Positions 22,765 through 34,581 of a DNA stretch of 64,000 bases are shown piece by piece. The notes under the pieces are model-generated. The model searched no databases, had not been told where the DNA came from, and worked only from the letters and a program-made list of their open reading frames with translations. Origin of the DNA: Isoetes taiwanensis. Lineage: Eukaryota; Streptophyta; Lycopodiopsida; Isoetales; Isoetaceae. A program made the position numbers and the translations under genes. The first letter of the stretch is position 1; each line of letters starts with the position of its first letter. The stretch is from positions 1,729,090-1,793,089 of the forward strand of contig JAJEKV010000055.1 of assembly GCA_021234155.1 (NCBI GenBank), read 5' to 3'.

Positions 22765-23338
22765 TTACATTATAGTGCAAAGGGCAGAGATATCAGTTAG
22801 GACGCTAGTGGCTACAGACTTGGCTCCCCATACTAGCAATTCCTTAGAGGGATCAGAAGATGAGATATTATACTGTATCACAGCCTGAGAGTTGCGAGGA
22901 CGATCTATTATACAGTACTGTAGCTTGAGAGCTGTCAGAAGATGAGCCACTTCCATAAGATAAAAGTCCCCCATGAGGCCTCCTGCGACACTGATCGCAC
23001 TCGTTGGGGTTGAACAAAATATACTTGCAGTCTTTGCAAAATCGTTCGGTCTTCATGGTGAAGTAGAGTATAATACACTCCTCAAAATCCAACATCTCGT
23101 CTCTGTTCCTATCCAGGATGTTAAAGTAGCTCAGAATCTGATTTCTCATATGTTGTTCTACCAAAGCTGCATAGAGCTCATTCCTAGTTATCCCACCATC
23201 ATTGTTCTTATCCAAGGACTCAAACAGGTATTTGCACTCTTTCTTCTATTCTATTCTATTCTTCTATGCCGTTGAAAGGTCATTGTAGAAATATTGTGCC
23301 CTTTTGTGGAGGGCATCTAGTTTTGACATATTTGCCAT
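22765..23338 (-). pseudogene. EF-hand/zinc-motif protein pseudogene (copy A)
   Basis: Closely matches the intact ORF at 56695-57252. An 18-bp insertion of ATTCT-type repeats at about 23245 introduces an in-frame TAG (23246-23248 on the minus strand) ahead of the first EF-hand. A 2-bp deletion near 22895 shifts the frame after the Ser-rich region, so the C-terminus ends in QLSGCDTV. The middle keeps both calcium loops (DKNNDGGITRNE, DRNRDEMLDFEE) and the two CxxC pairs. An N-terminally truncated product from the internal Met is conceivable but unlikely. Confidence 0.85.
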
Positions 23339-23518
23339 ATCCCTCCTTACGAAAAAGAAAGCAACCCAAATCTACCTATGATGCTTCTCACAAGTCTTCT
23401 TCTTTTGTTTGACAAGCTGGCTAAATACAGGAAATTGAATAGGAGATTTTTCCTTGCATATTTCTTAAAGACTTTAATTGCTTGTAAGTCATGGCGTAGT
23501 TTCTGAGTACTTACGCAC

Positions 23519-23599
23519 TCAGCCTTCTTTCTTCTCTGCCACTGATAGTTCCTCGTAGAAGTATTGTGCCCATTTGTGACGGTTATCTATTTCTGCCAT
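23519..23599 (-). pseudogene. Duplicated first-exon remnant of the EF-hand gene (copy A)
   Basis: The minus strand reads MAEIDNRHKWAQYFYEELSV then AEKKEG and a stop. This resembles the N-terminus of the EF-hand protein (SKLDALHKRAQYFYNDLPAA..KKEC). It lies upstream of the main ORF in transcription direction and has an exact counterpart at 57433-57513. Confidence 0.65.
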
Positions 23600-24565
23600 C
23601 CAATTAAAATCTCCCTATGAATATTCACATACATTTCCTTTGTTATTTGTGATGGCTAAAAACAAAAAATTGGAGAGGAATTTTTTCCTTGGGCCTTCGG
23701 AGAATGCAAGTAGCAGGATAATCAACATATTTTTTAGAAAATTATAATTGCTTGTAAGGCATAGTGTAGTTTCAAGGTACTTATGCATTTTCAAAGTAGA
23801 CCCCATGTCTTCGAGTGAGAAAGATTCAAACTTGGCATTTTTGTTATGAAGGCTTTAACAAGTTAGAACCTAGCTTTGCTTTAAAGACCATTGTCGTTTT
23901 GTTTTAAAGACGTTAGACTAGATTTCATTTTCTTTGCTACCACCTATGCTTTAAAGACAATTGTCATTGTTCTAATGATTTTAAACATGACTTCAATTTC
24001 TTTCCTACCAAGTGATTTTTTCTTGAACATGGAGATTTCTTTTTGTAGTTCAAACATTGGACATTTTCTTGCATATGGAAACTTGCCAGTTGCAATTGTA
24101 TGATTTAAAAATCAGTGGGATTAAGAAATAGCAGTTGTCAACTCGATGCAAATGGAATGCAGTTAAATATGGATAATGCAGGAAAAAAAAAAGATGCCCC
24201 GTGGTTGATTGAGGGATTTTGCACTTAAGTGTTTATGTTTCTTGTCTTTTTCAGGCAACGTGATGCGTCAATAACACCCAAGTGTGGCATTTGTTATTTA
24301 GTGCATTCGAGCTTCAATCTAGTCTCAATTAGCAGCCTCTTTTTTTATTTGGTAGATATGATTATCATAAACAAATCTATTAAGAAGATGCACATGTACC
24401 AAAACGACTCATGATATTAAAATTTCAAGTGCAAATAGGCAAACAATACAGTTACAGTCGCATGCTTCCATATAATAATTTAAAATTCATTAATAAGATG
24501 GAAAATAGATTAGTATATTGTCCTTAAATGAAGTTGGACGGTGTTTTTCCAAATTTAAAATTATA

Positions 24566-24593
24566 CTAGTTATGGTGCCCGGCGTTGCCGGGC
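24566..24593 (-). mobile_element. Helitron-like 3' terminus, minus strand
   Basis: On the minus strand, GCCCGGC-AAC-GCCGGGC (7-bp stem) is followed by ACCATAA, CTAG and T. The junction coincides with the right edge of duplicated module A, suggesting the element inserted there and runs to higher coordinates. Confidence 0.5.
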
Positions 24594-26311
24594 CTAGTAA
24601 CGATTTGAAAGGTGGTTGTTTAATATAAAAAAACGATTTGGAGTATGAAAATTTGCATTTGAAGATTGTATGAGCATGTCTCAAGTTTATTATCCCGGGC
24701 TTTAGAAAGTATTTGCCATGCTGGTGTATGTAGCAATTTGTAGATGATGAAGGGCAAGATTTTAACATTTGGTATTAATTCTATCAATCAAAGATGTACG
24801 TGATGTGTGAAATTGTAATAAGTAAATACCATAAGATGTAGAGGAAGAAAGAATTGCGCCTAAAGCATTAAACGTCTACTTGGGTAAGGATGCCAGTGTT
24901 GGAACTTTAGCAAATGTTGTCATATGAACATGAATTTTCTTTTTGTTTTTCCTAAGCTTTTCTTTTTGTTTTTCCTAAGCACGATCTATCTAAAATACAA
25001 ACTATTGTGGATTGCTATTAGCTTATAATATGGTATACATCCTAAGAAGTGGCATTTTTGTGCTAGCATTTATTATAATGTGACAATTTGATTGTCGTTG
25101 TAAATTCTATATTAAGAGATTTTGAGTTCTCAATCTCTTGTGCAAGTTTATAAAAATTCTTCCTTTTGCCTCTTGCAATTTTTTGAAGTCAAGCCAAAAA
25201 CTTCTACATTATATCTAGCACAACACACTATGAAAGAAAGCTATAGTTGGCTAATATAAACAGTGATATATGAGTTTCTGCAATTATGCAAATATATGAG
25301 TTTCTACAATTATGCAAATGTGATAGTCCTAGGATAAACCCTATGGCAGATGCATGGATGAAAAAATAAAGATGTTAATTTTTATACAACTAACAAAAAG
25401 TCTTAGCTCTAAATTAAATATGGTTTACATGAATTAAAATGGCTACGGGTACATGAACATGATGGGTACCACGTGAATGGAGTATCAGTACTAAATGTCC
25501 TGAGAATAATCAAGTTGATGTAGGTTAAGCAAATACATCAATGGCTATATCTTCTATAGGGTTTGAAGAGTCAGCAGCAACATCGTGTTATTCCAAGGTT
25601 GAAATGGAGAAGCAGGGTTGAAATGGAAAAGCAACGCCTTGACATGATGAGGCATGTCTAGGACTGTCACCCTGTAATTGAATCTGAGTCATTCAGAACG
25701 TTCAGAATCATGCATTATCATAATATATATCTTAACTTGGATAAATAGACAAATGAGACCAAATATTTGGTTTCCCTCTATAAATAGTTAGTTTAAGATG
25801 TAAGTACAATATATATCGGCAAAAGATATGCTCGAGTAATTTGCCAATTGCTATCTATTATTGCCTAGAAAGAAACACCAACAAAGATGATATTAGCCAT
25901 TCTTTATCAACTTGAAGCTGCAAGAGTGCCATAGTAATTTCCAACCATTTTTACAATCAAGCCTGTTATATTAGCACGGAGAGCCTGTAAGGGAATTGAA
26001 ATATGAATCCCGTTCATCATGAATGCATATGTTCACTCCATCACTTTTCTATGAAATCTGGATCACAACAAAGAATATATTTTTGCCGATAGTTAGTTTA
26101 ACTGAATGATCACATTGAAATTAGAGTTGTGCAATTGTTTTTGAAAGTCTGGTTTTATTGTGGAATTCCAAAAAGGGCGTGGCCGTCCATTTTTTGCAAC
26201 CTCTGTGTGCACGTTTTTCCCTAACCTTACAGTTGGCGAGGGCCTGGCAGGGGCCGAGTTCTAGGCGATTTTGGGCGACAGAGGGATGGCCGATTGTGTG
26301 AGACAGTTGCA
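24594..26311. other. No gene seen
   Basis: AT-rich DNA with small local duplications (TATATGAGTTTCTxCAATTA near 25270 and 25300). Possibly the body of the minus-strand Helitron-like element, but no helicase or gene capture was recognised. Confidence 0.4.
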
Positions 26312-26402
26312 GGGCAGCGATGATATTAGGCAGCCATGGATTTACAGACATGGATGGGCAGCGATGATATTAGGCAGCCATGGATTTACAGACATGGATG
26401 GG
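26312..26402. repeat. 44-bp direct tandem duplication
   Basis: GGGCAGCGATGATATTAGGC and the following bases recur at 26356, giving two perfect 44-bp copies and the first bases of a third. The lack of divergence indicates a recent slip or duplication. Confidence 0.95.
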
Positions 26403-27248
26403 CATAGAGAGCAGGGCGGGCTAGATCAGGGAAGAGAGCTTTGGGTTTAATTTGGCGTCCTTGCTTCGAATCCGAGGCTTTGAATGTGAGGCTTTATTGC
26501 TTCCATACTGTTTCTGTTTTGTGTTGTGCAGCATGAAAACCATCAACGGATCAAATAGAACTGGGTTTGCAGTTGAACGATTCTTTCTTCTCCTTGTAGC
26601 AGGATACAAAGCTTGTATTCTAAAGCAGGGCAGCCAGAATAAATCCGTTAAAAGTTTAATTCGGCGCAAAGCTTGGCTCCACCGTGCTTAGATGCCATGG
26701 CTTTCTTGCTTCAACGCCATAGCCGGATCAAGGGAGGAGTTCGGCGCACCGCCATTCTCTCCATGGGACTGCCACGTTGGTGAGAGGCCATGCCACCTGT
26801 ACGGCATCTAGGGGAGCAAGCCAAAACCAACGACGCACATCTTTTTTAATTTTTTTTTTTCAAATAGAATCTCTTTTGATTTAGTAATAGTTGATTGATG
26901 AAAGAGCATATATTACATTTGAGAAATAATTTTTTTTGGCTTGGTGCAATTTTAAGTACCTGACATTTCAAGCGGAACTCTTGGAAGAAAAGAGAAGGCA
27001 GTCAAACATCTAAAGTAATATCATAATTGTTGATAAACTGGCCGATTTTCATGGTTGCATTCATCTAACATTTGTACATTTGTTCAGAGTCTTTGGAAAC
27101 ACTGTGGTGATCTTGTTGTCCTAAATAATAATTATCGAAGTTGCAGGAGTGTGTTACTGCGTCAAATGTATCATCTGACACCAGCCCGTGAGACCAAAAG
27201 CACTCATACATTTATGCTATATCAAAGGCCAAGTTTAACATTGGATTT
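26403..27248. other. No gene seen
   Basis: Mixed-composition sequence. The frames at 26421-26691 on both strands have no known motifs. Confidence 0.4.
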
Positions 27249-27742
27249 TCAATTTGCAGCACAAATATCAAGCCAGGTTTTTGAAGAACTTTCTTTTTCT
27301 AATCTGAAGAATTGAAGCATTTCAAATGGTTTGTTGTTGCTTGCAGCTATTCCTTTTAGATTGAACTTGTACCTGCCTTCAATGCAGTTATATTTGAGCA
27401 GAAGAGAAGCTACCTGAGGCACATAATGTCCTGCAAAACCCAGATGGCCGAGAATTGGAAACAAATTTTAGCAACAAAGCTAGATTTATATGCAAAAGCC
27501 CAACAAAAAATATGAGTATCTTGTGTTGTTCATCATGAAAGAAAGCGTTAGAAAAGCTGATAATCGATGTACTGCAATGGATTGGCAGAAGCTCGGACCA
27601 GTTTTGCATCATTTATCTTCTCATGATCAGAGCTAGTGATTGAATAGGCCCATCCCATGCCAATTGCAGAGTCAAGGAAGATCACATTTCCCACTGTAGC
27701 ACAGGAAAAAGGTTCATCAGATGGAAGAATATTGACAAACAT
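27249..27742 (-). pseudogene. Serine carboxypeptidase-like (S10) pseudogene fragment
   Basis: Two minus-strand pieces. The upstream one (27548-27742) reads SDEPFSCATVGNVIFLDSAI, then GMGWAYSITSSDHEKINDAK, matching the ANVIFLDSPxGVGFSYSNTS region. The downstream one reads GHYVPQVASLLLKYN and NLKGIAA, matching AGHYVPQLAxxI and LKGIAIGNP. The second begins at 27430 right after TTTTGCAG, a plausible acceptor. The segment with the catalytic serine (GESYA) that should join them is missing, no GNP follows LKGIA, and the P of LDSP is lost. The upstream NGGPGCSS block and downstream Asp/His parts were not found. It is a dead partial copy of a vacuolar/secreted peptidase or acyltransferase gene. Confidence 0.75.
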
Positions 27743-29298
27743 GACTGATTTTAAAAAGAGATCTGTAAGCTACATGTTTGTTCCATGACTGTAGATTTCT
27801 AAAAACTCCTATAGCAGAAGCATTTGTGTGGATATCCATGATCCAACAATTGCATAAAGTTTGGCCAAGGATTCCAAAGATAGGCAAACATCATGAAAAT
27901 ATTGTAATCCATCTTAGCGCCATCTTGCAGCATCAGGATCATACCTGATTATTAAGAGAAATGTTTAAGAGTCATGCTAGATTCAGAGAATCTCTTTCAC
28001 AAAGAAATATTTAGCTCGGGAATAGAAGTAAATAGTTCTATCTTTTTATTCAAACAAAGGAATGCCTGGATCTCTACGATGTCATTGATTAATTAAAAAG
28101 GAAGAAAAGTACATACTGGTTATGATTTTCAAAGCATGCAAAAGCCTTAGTTTGTATTAATAACAATGATACATATGAATGGTGGAAGATTGTTCTGCAA
28201 AGAGAGAACATTATCCAAGCCTTTGAGTAACACTCTAGCTTGGCCTCTTCTTCACAGGCTCTAGGCTCTGGCTTGAATAGAGAACCTGTTATTAAGCAGT
28301 AGATGGATTAGCCTGGAAATATTTCTACAACAACAAAGATGGAATTGAAACATTTGTAACATTATGTCTCTGAATGTGTATATCTATATTTGAATAATAT
28401 AGATTGTATTCGCTATCGTCTGCTTTATCTGCCCCACAAATACATCAACTTAGTAAACCTGATGCTAACATGTCCCTAATGCCTTCTTCAAAATTACCTC
28501 CACTGCCACAATATCATCACAGTCTCTTTTAGAACTCTTTGCTCAATGCTATATAGTAGTCAATCTTGAGCATGATAGGGCAATCATCATTGTAGAATAG
28601 TCCTTCAGGCAGACATGTATGCGTTTAGAAATAAATAAGGTGGATGAGAAGCTCATTAATAATTCAATGATGATATATGCTCTGCAATAAAGTCATTTCA
28701 TGACTCAGCCCTTACTTTCAAATATAATGTTCATGGAATCTGTCGCAGTCTGTGAAATAAATAGATAGAGATGATGTACAAAAAACTGAGGGTTATGCAT
28801 GAACTGGTTACGACCATGTATCCACTCTACCAGTATCATGAGAATCAATAATGAAATAATAGAGATGCCATGATGGAAATTATAAGAAATGGATGATTCC
28901 TTGCAACATAGAAGCTTGACTATAGGATTCATTAGTATAGATATCGTGTTCTCTAGGCTGCGTTTAAGATATCCTGTTCCTGTTAGCATTCCTGATTGGG
29001 TGTGCTGCTGATGAAGGGGATAAAGCTCATTGTGTAAAAATACATATATTATGATATTCAAAAGAATGTGCATCATGTGTTGAAGTTTCTGGATTTAGTA
29101 CAATTATTCTAAGGAATTGCTCCTATCTAGATAAGCTAAAATAGATTAGGACAAAGGTTGTAAGGGATAAGTTCCAGACTTGAGAGATGCAAATAACCAT
29201 ACGATGACTTATGGATATGCTATGAGAAGTAAAATTATTCACTAAACACTCATTCGTAACCAATCCTTCAGTAGCAAGGGAATTCTATACGTGAGTAC
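27743..29298. other. No gene seen
   Basis: AT-rich. The 123-codon minus frame at 28705-29076 is rich in I/L/S/H without recognisable motifs and is judged chance. Confidence 0.45.
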
Positions 29299-29491
29299 CT
29301 TGATAATCTCCAGCCCATAAACCTTTTTGGATTCTCTAAACGGGACAACAGGTCTCAGATGCACCAAAAGATCCCCTCGTAATCTTAACAAATCATAAGA
29401 TAGGGTTAGATTCCTTCAGGTCTCTGCAAACTGAAGCAAATTCTTCAAGATAGAAATTCCGAACCTCGTTGAAGATGAAGAGGCTCTGCCA
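29299..29491 (-). pseudogene. Broken coding exon, unidentified protein
   Basis: The minus strand from a putative acceptor (TATTCCAG) reads WQSLFIFNEVRNFYLEEFAS, VCRDLKESNPIL, then after a short frame slip DLLRLRGDLLVHLRPVVPFR and ESKKVYGLEIIK, ending at a GTACTC donor-like site. Composition and both splice-like borders are typical of a genuine exon. A small indel near 29390 breaks it. I do not recognise the family. Confidence 0.45.
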
Positions 29492-31066
29492 CTGGAATAC
29501 GGCAAAATGGGCGAGGCAGAAACATCTTCAACATGTGACAATAGTAATAAATTTAGAAGCCAACTTGCGGCAATTGTGGCAAAATCTTAGACGATTGTGA
29601 AATCGCGGCATACAGATGCATATTAGATAACTAAAAATTAGATCTATCTTCCACACCTCAGTAGGAAGGCTTGAGCAGACTGTCAAAGATTCATCTCATC
29701 ATATACAGTCCTTTGCTTACTGCTGAGTTCCACTGCCTAGTGCTGAGTTCCAGTAGAAACCTCTCTTCATGGTAGAGATTGTTCTCTGGAAAAATGGTAG
29801 AGAACAATAAATATCAAAACAAATATTCTAGAAACCAAACTCATCATGAACTCCATTGACTTCTAATAGAATGAGAATGGGAGGAACATATTGAAAATCT
29901 CCACCTGGTCAATCTACTCAAAACAAAATAATCTTATCTTCCATTCTTGCTCCTGGTTTAACATACCTTATGCTTTTACGCTCCCATAAATGGACATAGA
30001 AATGAACTAAGAAACACCAACTTTCCTTTCCCCAATGAAAACAGAAACAGAGGCCATTTATTGCTGTAAAGCGTTTGTATATCCATTATCTCTTAAAGAA
30101 ATATGAGACTGTAGCTAACTGCCCTTACATCACCTCTAAGAGAGAATATGTTCTCACCTACTTGCAACAATGTCTTTTACTGCAGGATTCCCAGTTGCCT
30201 CTTTAGCTCTTTCATAAATAAAAAGGTCTAGCTTGTGCAATGATGGTTGAGAACTCAAATTCATCCACGGACTTCTTCAAAACCTGAAATCCTTGTGAGT
30301 AAGAATTCATAAACAAACTAAATAAGCCAGTAAAAAACCTAAGGAGCTACAACCTGTAACCATTCATCTTGCGGTCCAATGCAGGCAACCGTATGCTTGC
30401 TTATAATTCTAGCTTTAGCCTGGAAACCATGCATGCCGGCCTTCCAATGCACAGGCATTGGATGCATGCAAGAGTTTTTCCTGATCTTGAGAAATTAGAA
30501 ATTTGTTTAGGGAGCTCTGCCTGCTCTATCTCGATATTAGATAGAACACAAAGGAAAATCAAATAAACAAAAGATATTAAAGCGTACCTGTCTTAGCTCC
30601 ATAGAAGATTATACGGAAAACATTGCACTGGCAAAAATCTAAAGTCATCATTCGATTACAGGAAGCTCTTGCAGTTTCCACCAAATATGCCCTGGGGATA
30701 GGCAGAATAGTCGATTCCGTTGTGAAGCCAAGCAGTGGCTAAACATAGATCCAGCATCATCCTAGTCTGCCTTTGATGTTTTCACGATTAGAAAGAAAGC
30801 AAGCAGGAGGAAAGGGAAACCCTATCGGCCCTTTTCCCTTGCCCCACAATCGTGGCATATGCATGCCCAAAATTGAAAGGAAAACCGTGCCGAAGATTGG
30901 AAAGGAAAAAATTATATCGAGATCGTACCCAAAGAAATTTTCTCAAATTTTTGGATTGCCGGAAGTTTTTTCCCGGCGGCAAAAAGCCCTCAAACCTTAG
31001 GAAAATCACTTAGAAATAAATCCAAAAAAGTTTTTCTCCAGACCAGAAAAACCCAAATTAACAAGA
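29492..31066. other. No gene seen
   Basis: AT-rich, single-copy-like. The 65-codon frame at 30369-30566 and others have no motifs. Confidence 0.45.
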
Positions 31067-31244
31067 TTGATTTAGAAAACCCCTCCCTCTCCAACCGGCC
31101 AAGAAAATCCCCCTTCCTTTTTTGTTACCAAGCTGTAAAGTAGGCTTGGGACAGGGTTGGGGGGAGAAAAAGAAGGGTTTTGAGTAATGGGATGGCAAAT
31201 GAAGATATTTTGAATATAGATGTTGTAGTGAGAATAAGAGGTCA
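31067..31244. repeat. Dispersed repeat block, copy 1
   Basis: Shares AAACCCCTCCCTCTCCAACC, TTTTTTGTTACCAAGCTGTAAA and GTAATGGGATGGCAAATGAA with 35455-35624 and 58470-58635. The right end is the 15-bp site GAGAATAAGAGGTCA (31230-31244), after which the SINE starts. Confidence 0.85.
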
Positions 31245-31390
31245 GCCCATCGCGGTGGTGGTCTAGTGGTAAGGCCTTGAATTGGGGTGAGCCCCATTAG
31301 GGTTCAAAACCCACTGGCTACCATCGGATGGGAGACGTGGGCGGGTGCAAGTCCCATCAACCATGCCTTCAAAAAAAAAAAAAAAAAAAA
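31245..31390 (+). mobile_element. tRNA-derived SINE, copy 1
   Basis: A 146-bp element with a box A-like TGGTCTAGTGGTAAGGC (31258-31274), a box B-like GGGTTCAAAACCC (31300-31312), a short unique body and a 3' A-run. These are internal RNA polymerase III promoter elements. The left flank is the 15-bp GAGAATAAGAGGTCA, but the repeat of it expected after the A-run is absent; a different sequence (GGTCTTTGCGCGGAGG) follows. Confidence 0.8.
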
Positions 31391-33420
31391 GGTCTTTGCG
31401 CGGAGGGGGTTGCCCTCCATATGGCCGGAGAGTGAAGTGGCTTAAGTTGTAGTTGTAGACAATAGAGTGTTTGAATCGAAATTGCTATTTTAAGACATTG
31501 ACATTTTGTGAACGTGTTGGTACGCATTTGCATTACTAAGTTCTGCTTAGGTGTTGAGGTGTTGTTGGAGTAGGATGTAGTTGGACATATGGACTTTGGG
31601 ATTTGAGCGCAAGGTATTGGTGTTTGGTGCTTGGTATGGAACTAGGATGGCAGAAGCATAAAGAGAAGTGTAATAAAGGAGAGAATGGATGTACATGTTT
31701 TGTGAAGTGGCTTAAATCGTAGTTGAAAGTTATGTTTTGACATTTTATTGAAATTGGTACTTTTAGACAATAGAGTATACTTGAAACCATGAGTTTATTA
31801 ATAGGATGATATACATTGGAGTAGTTGATAGTTGATAGATGAAAAGGTCCTCAAGGCATTGCCATTACCCTTCACCAAAGTTATTAGCACTCATGGCTAA
31901 AGCAAACAAAACACAATCAACCAAATTTATTTACAACAAAGGTGGGCATTTTGCCACTTTAGATAGTAAATTCCCAAACCATCTTAACATCTAGAGATAG
32001 TTTGGTCTACAATCCTCTATCCTTCAGTTTCATCTAATTTAATAGCAGTCTTGACATTGCACATCATAGTGGGCCATGTGCATTGAAGCATTGCCAAGTT
32101 GAACTTGCTCACATGCAAAACCAATTTTTGCATCCCAAATATTATTACGGGAATAATATTGGCATCTCCAATCAGTCGCAGGCTTCTCAAACTATCACTA
32201 CATTTAGGTGTGCCTTATGGCCAGCTTTAGATCTTTAAAGTGGTGGGTTGGGCAAACCATTTCCTATCCCCCACCCAACACACCTGTTTACATTTTGAGT
32301 TTAGAATACAATGACTACTTTCGAGGTGTCTATGGCAATACACTCAAAAGAGTAGCTTCAAGTGCAGAAAATGAGCTTTGAGATGCATGCTTGCTGTCAA
32401 GCGCACATTTATATGACAGAAATAAAAAAGCCTGCAAAAGTAATTTTGAGAAGCATTTTTCTGGAGATATACAGGAGCTATTATCAAGAAAATGCAAGAG
32501 CAATATCGTATTATATATTACAAATGTGAAATGGTGTAAGTGTAAAATAGGATTTGAACCCAATTGTAATGCACTTCATTCTCCTCGAGCATTTAGGTTG
32601 ACAAATCTGCATGCTGCTTTCTGTAGTAGAAAAACACCAATAAAATATTTTTATCACCTAATATATATGTGCACAAAACAATTCTAAACAAATTGCAACA
32701 ACATGATAAGACTTGAGCAATTGATAAAACCTGAGCAAGAGGGGTGCCTGAGGTTGGGATTTCGCTGTTGCAGCCAAGTACATAAGGTTTTACTGTAGCT
32801 TTAGCTGATATTTACAAAAGAATGACTGATTACGCGACGTTCCTAGACAAAGAACTCAAAAATTTATCTTCCCAATCCTTAATGGAACTGGTAAGACAAA
32901 TTGGACTATATCTTCAGTATATGAAGAAATACACATTTAAGTTCACTTATAAAAGATTCTAAAATATAATGCAGAAACCTTGTTTGAAGATGCACATCAA
33001 CAAATCAACATTAAAACGAACTATGCAGGGTTTAGCAAGTGATAGAACCTGAACAGGACATGTCACAAAAGGAATAATGAACAGATTGCATATTTGTTTA
33101 CCAGGTCCACAGAAGCACTGATACGTATAGCCATTGCCATTACCCTTCACCAAAGTTTATTAGCATCCCTGGCTGAAGCAAACAAAATACAATCAGCCAA
33201 ATTAATTTACCTGGTGGTAGTTAGATGCAATAGAATCCAGATCCTCTACATCTCACATCCTCTAGCATGAACTCTAAACAGAGAAGAACTGGACCATCAA
33301 TGAGAAAGGCAGAATATTGGGGACAGAACACTGGACCTCTTTGAAATCTTGGAGGCAGGGTATATGGACTCAAAGATGCTTTCAATTCAAAAGTAAAACC
33401 CTTGAGAAAGGAGGCCATGT
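31391..33420. other. No gene seen
   Basis: AT-rich. Related sentence-length segments recur within it: CCCTTCACCAAAG..TTATTAGCA then GGCT.AAGCAAACAAAA at about 31868 and 33148, pointing to an old internal duplication. Frames lack motifs. Confidence 0.45.
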
Positions 33421-33429
33421 ATGCTGATC

Positions 33430-34053
33430 TGAATTAAAGCCCTTACAGGTTTTTTCATCGTCCCTGCAGCTTTTCTTAACTCTTCTATCCTCTTTGCATC
33501 CTCTTGCCTACCGGCACTTGCATAAATACTGCTACATGACTACATAAGACGCAGAATGCTCTGGCTTTATTTGCACCACCCTCTGAAGGCACCTTAATCC
33601 TAAGTCTACATCTGTATATGTTTTGCATGCACTAAGCAAAGCTAACCATGTTTCTTTAGATGGCAATGATCCTGCATTTTCAAGTAATTCCACTGCCTCA
33701 TGCAAATGTCCAGATCGTCCAAGAAGAATCATGCAATTGTAATGATCAATTGTCAGTGTGATGCCATAGCTCGCCCTCATCATGCTAAAATATTGCTGAC
33801 CTTGACTCATCAAGCTGGCATGGCTAGATGCTGTAAGAAGAGATAGAAATGTAAGTTAACATCATCTGGTTTGACCATCATGGTTCATTCCGTAACCTCT
33901 TATAATTGCAGAATAGATAATAACATCTTGCATTGGAAGTTTGTCAAATGCCTCTCTTGCTCTGCAACGAAGCCACATTTGGCATACAATATTAACCAAG
34001 CTGCTATTGACAAAGAGATCTCCTTCTAAGTGTAACTTCAGAATGCGTAGCAA
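33430..34053 (-). pseudogene. PPR protein (PLS class, E domain) pseudogene
   Basis: The minus strand reads, in three successive frames, GDLFVNSSLVNIVC with AREAFDKLPMQDVIIYSAII and RGYGMNHDG (33862-34053); then FLSLLTASSHASLMSQGQQYF with DHYNCMILLGRSGHLHEAVE and KETWLALLSACKTYTDVDLG (33532-33840); then SSIYASAGRQEDAKRIEELR and KAAGTMKKP (33430-33535). These are P/L/S repeats followed by the E motif of organelle RNA-editing PPR proteins. Frameshifts near 33860 and 33535 and loss of the start and of all earlier repeats show it is non-functional. Introns are rare in such genes, so this may be one retro-copied or decayed exon. Confidence 0.85.
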
Positions 34054-34581
34054 ATCAATTCACAGGGCTCTCTTTCTACATTTCAGCACTTACTTTTACT
34101 GGATCGGATCAGAAGAGGCCGAGGTAGGGTTGGAAATGCCCCTTCCGGTTGTGGAGGCGAGCTTTTTTTCTTTCTTTTTATCTAATATCGTGGATCACAT
34201 AAATGAATAGAGCCTAATTTGCAGCTTTCCAACCCTTGCCTGAGTAACGCGTAGTGAAGGAGGAAGACCAATGGTTGCATGTAGCACATCTCCGTTAACA
34301 TCTAAGGCAGTAGAAAAACGTAATTTCCCAATTAAGATTGTCAGAATGCAGCTTGTTTATATCCTAAAATTTTTTTAAGTTGTGATTACCAAGATTATGC
34401 AATTGCACATTTCGACCCTGAAGCTTGAACTGCTCTTTAGAAAAGGAGCGGAGCCAATACTTGAGCTTTGATTCCAATGCCTTTGCTATCAAGGACTCCA
34501 TTCTTCAACGAAAAAGGAAACCCCAGTGCAATTACTGCTTCCGAGAGTGAGTATCATAAGGATACGAAGAACAGAACTTTT

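Larger units (their letters stand above)
22408..24565. repeat. Duplicated module, copy A (contains EF-hand pseudogene)
   Basis: Aligns collinearly by eye with 56334-58475 over its full length, starting in purine-rich DNA (AAAAATGGAAAAAGTTGG) and ending at TTTTTCCAAATTTAAAATTATA. Differences are single bases and small indels. Partial copies lie at 35036-35455 and 52808-53605. Confidence 0.9.

Noticed and set aside
24229-24414. Conserved 61-codon frame in several module copies as a small gene
   Set aside because: It is present because the modules are recent duplicates; it is interrupted in copy D and shows no domain.
31258-31312. A functional tRNA gene
   Set aside because: Box A- and box B-like segments exist, but no cloverleaf, anticodon arm or acceptor stem can be formed; with the A-tail and target duplication it is a SINE.
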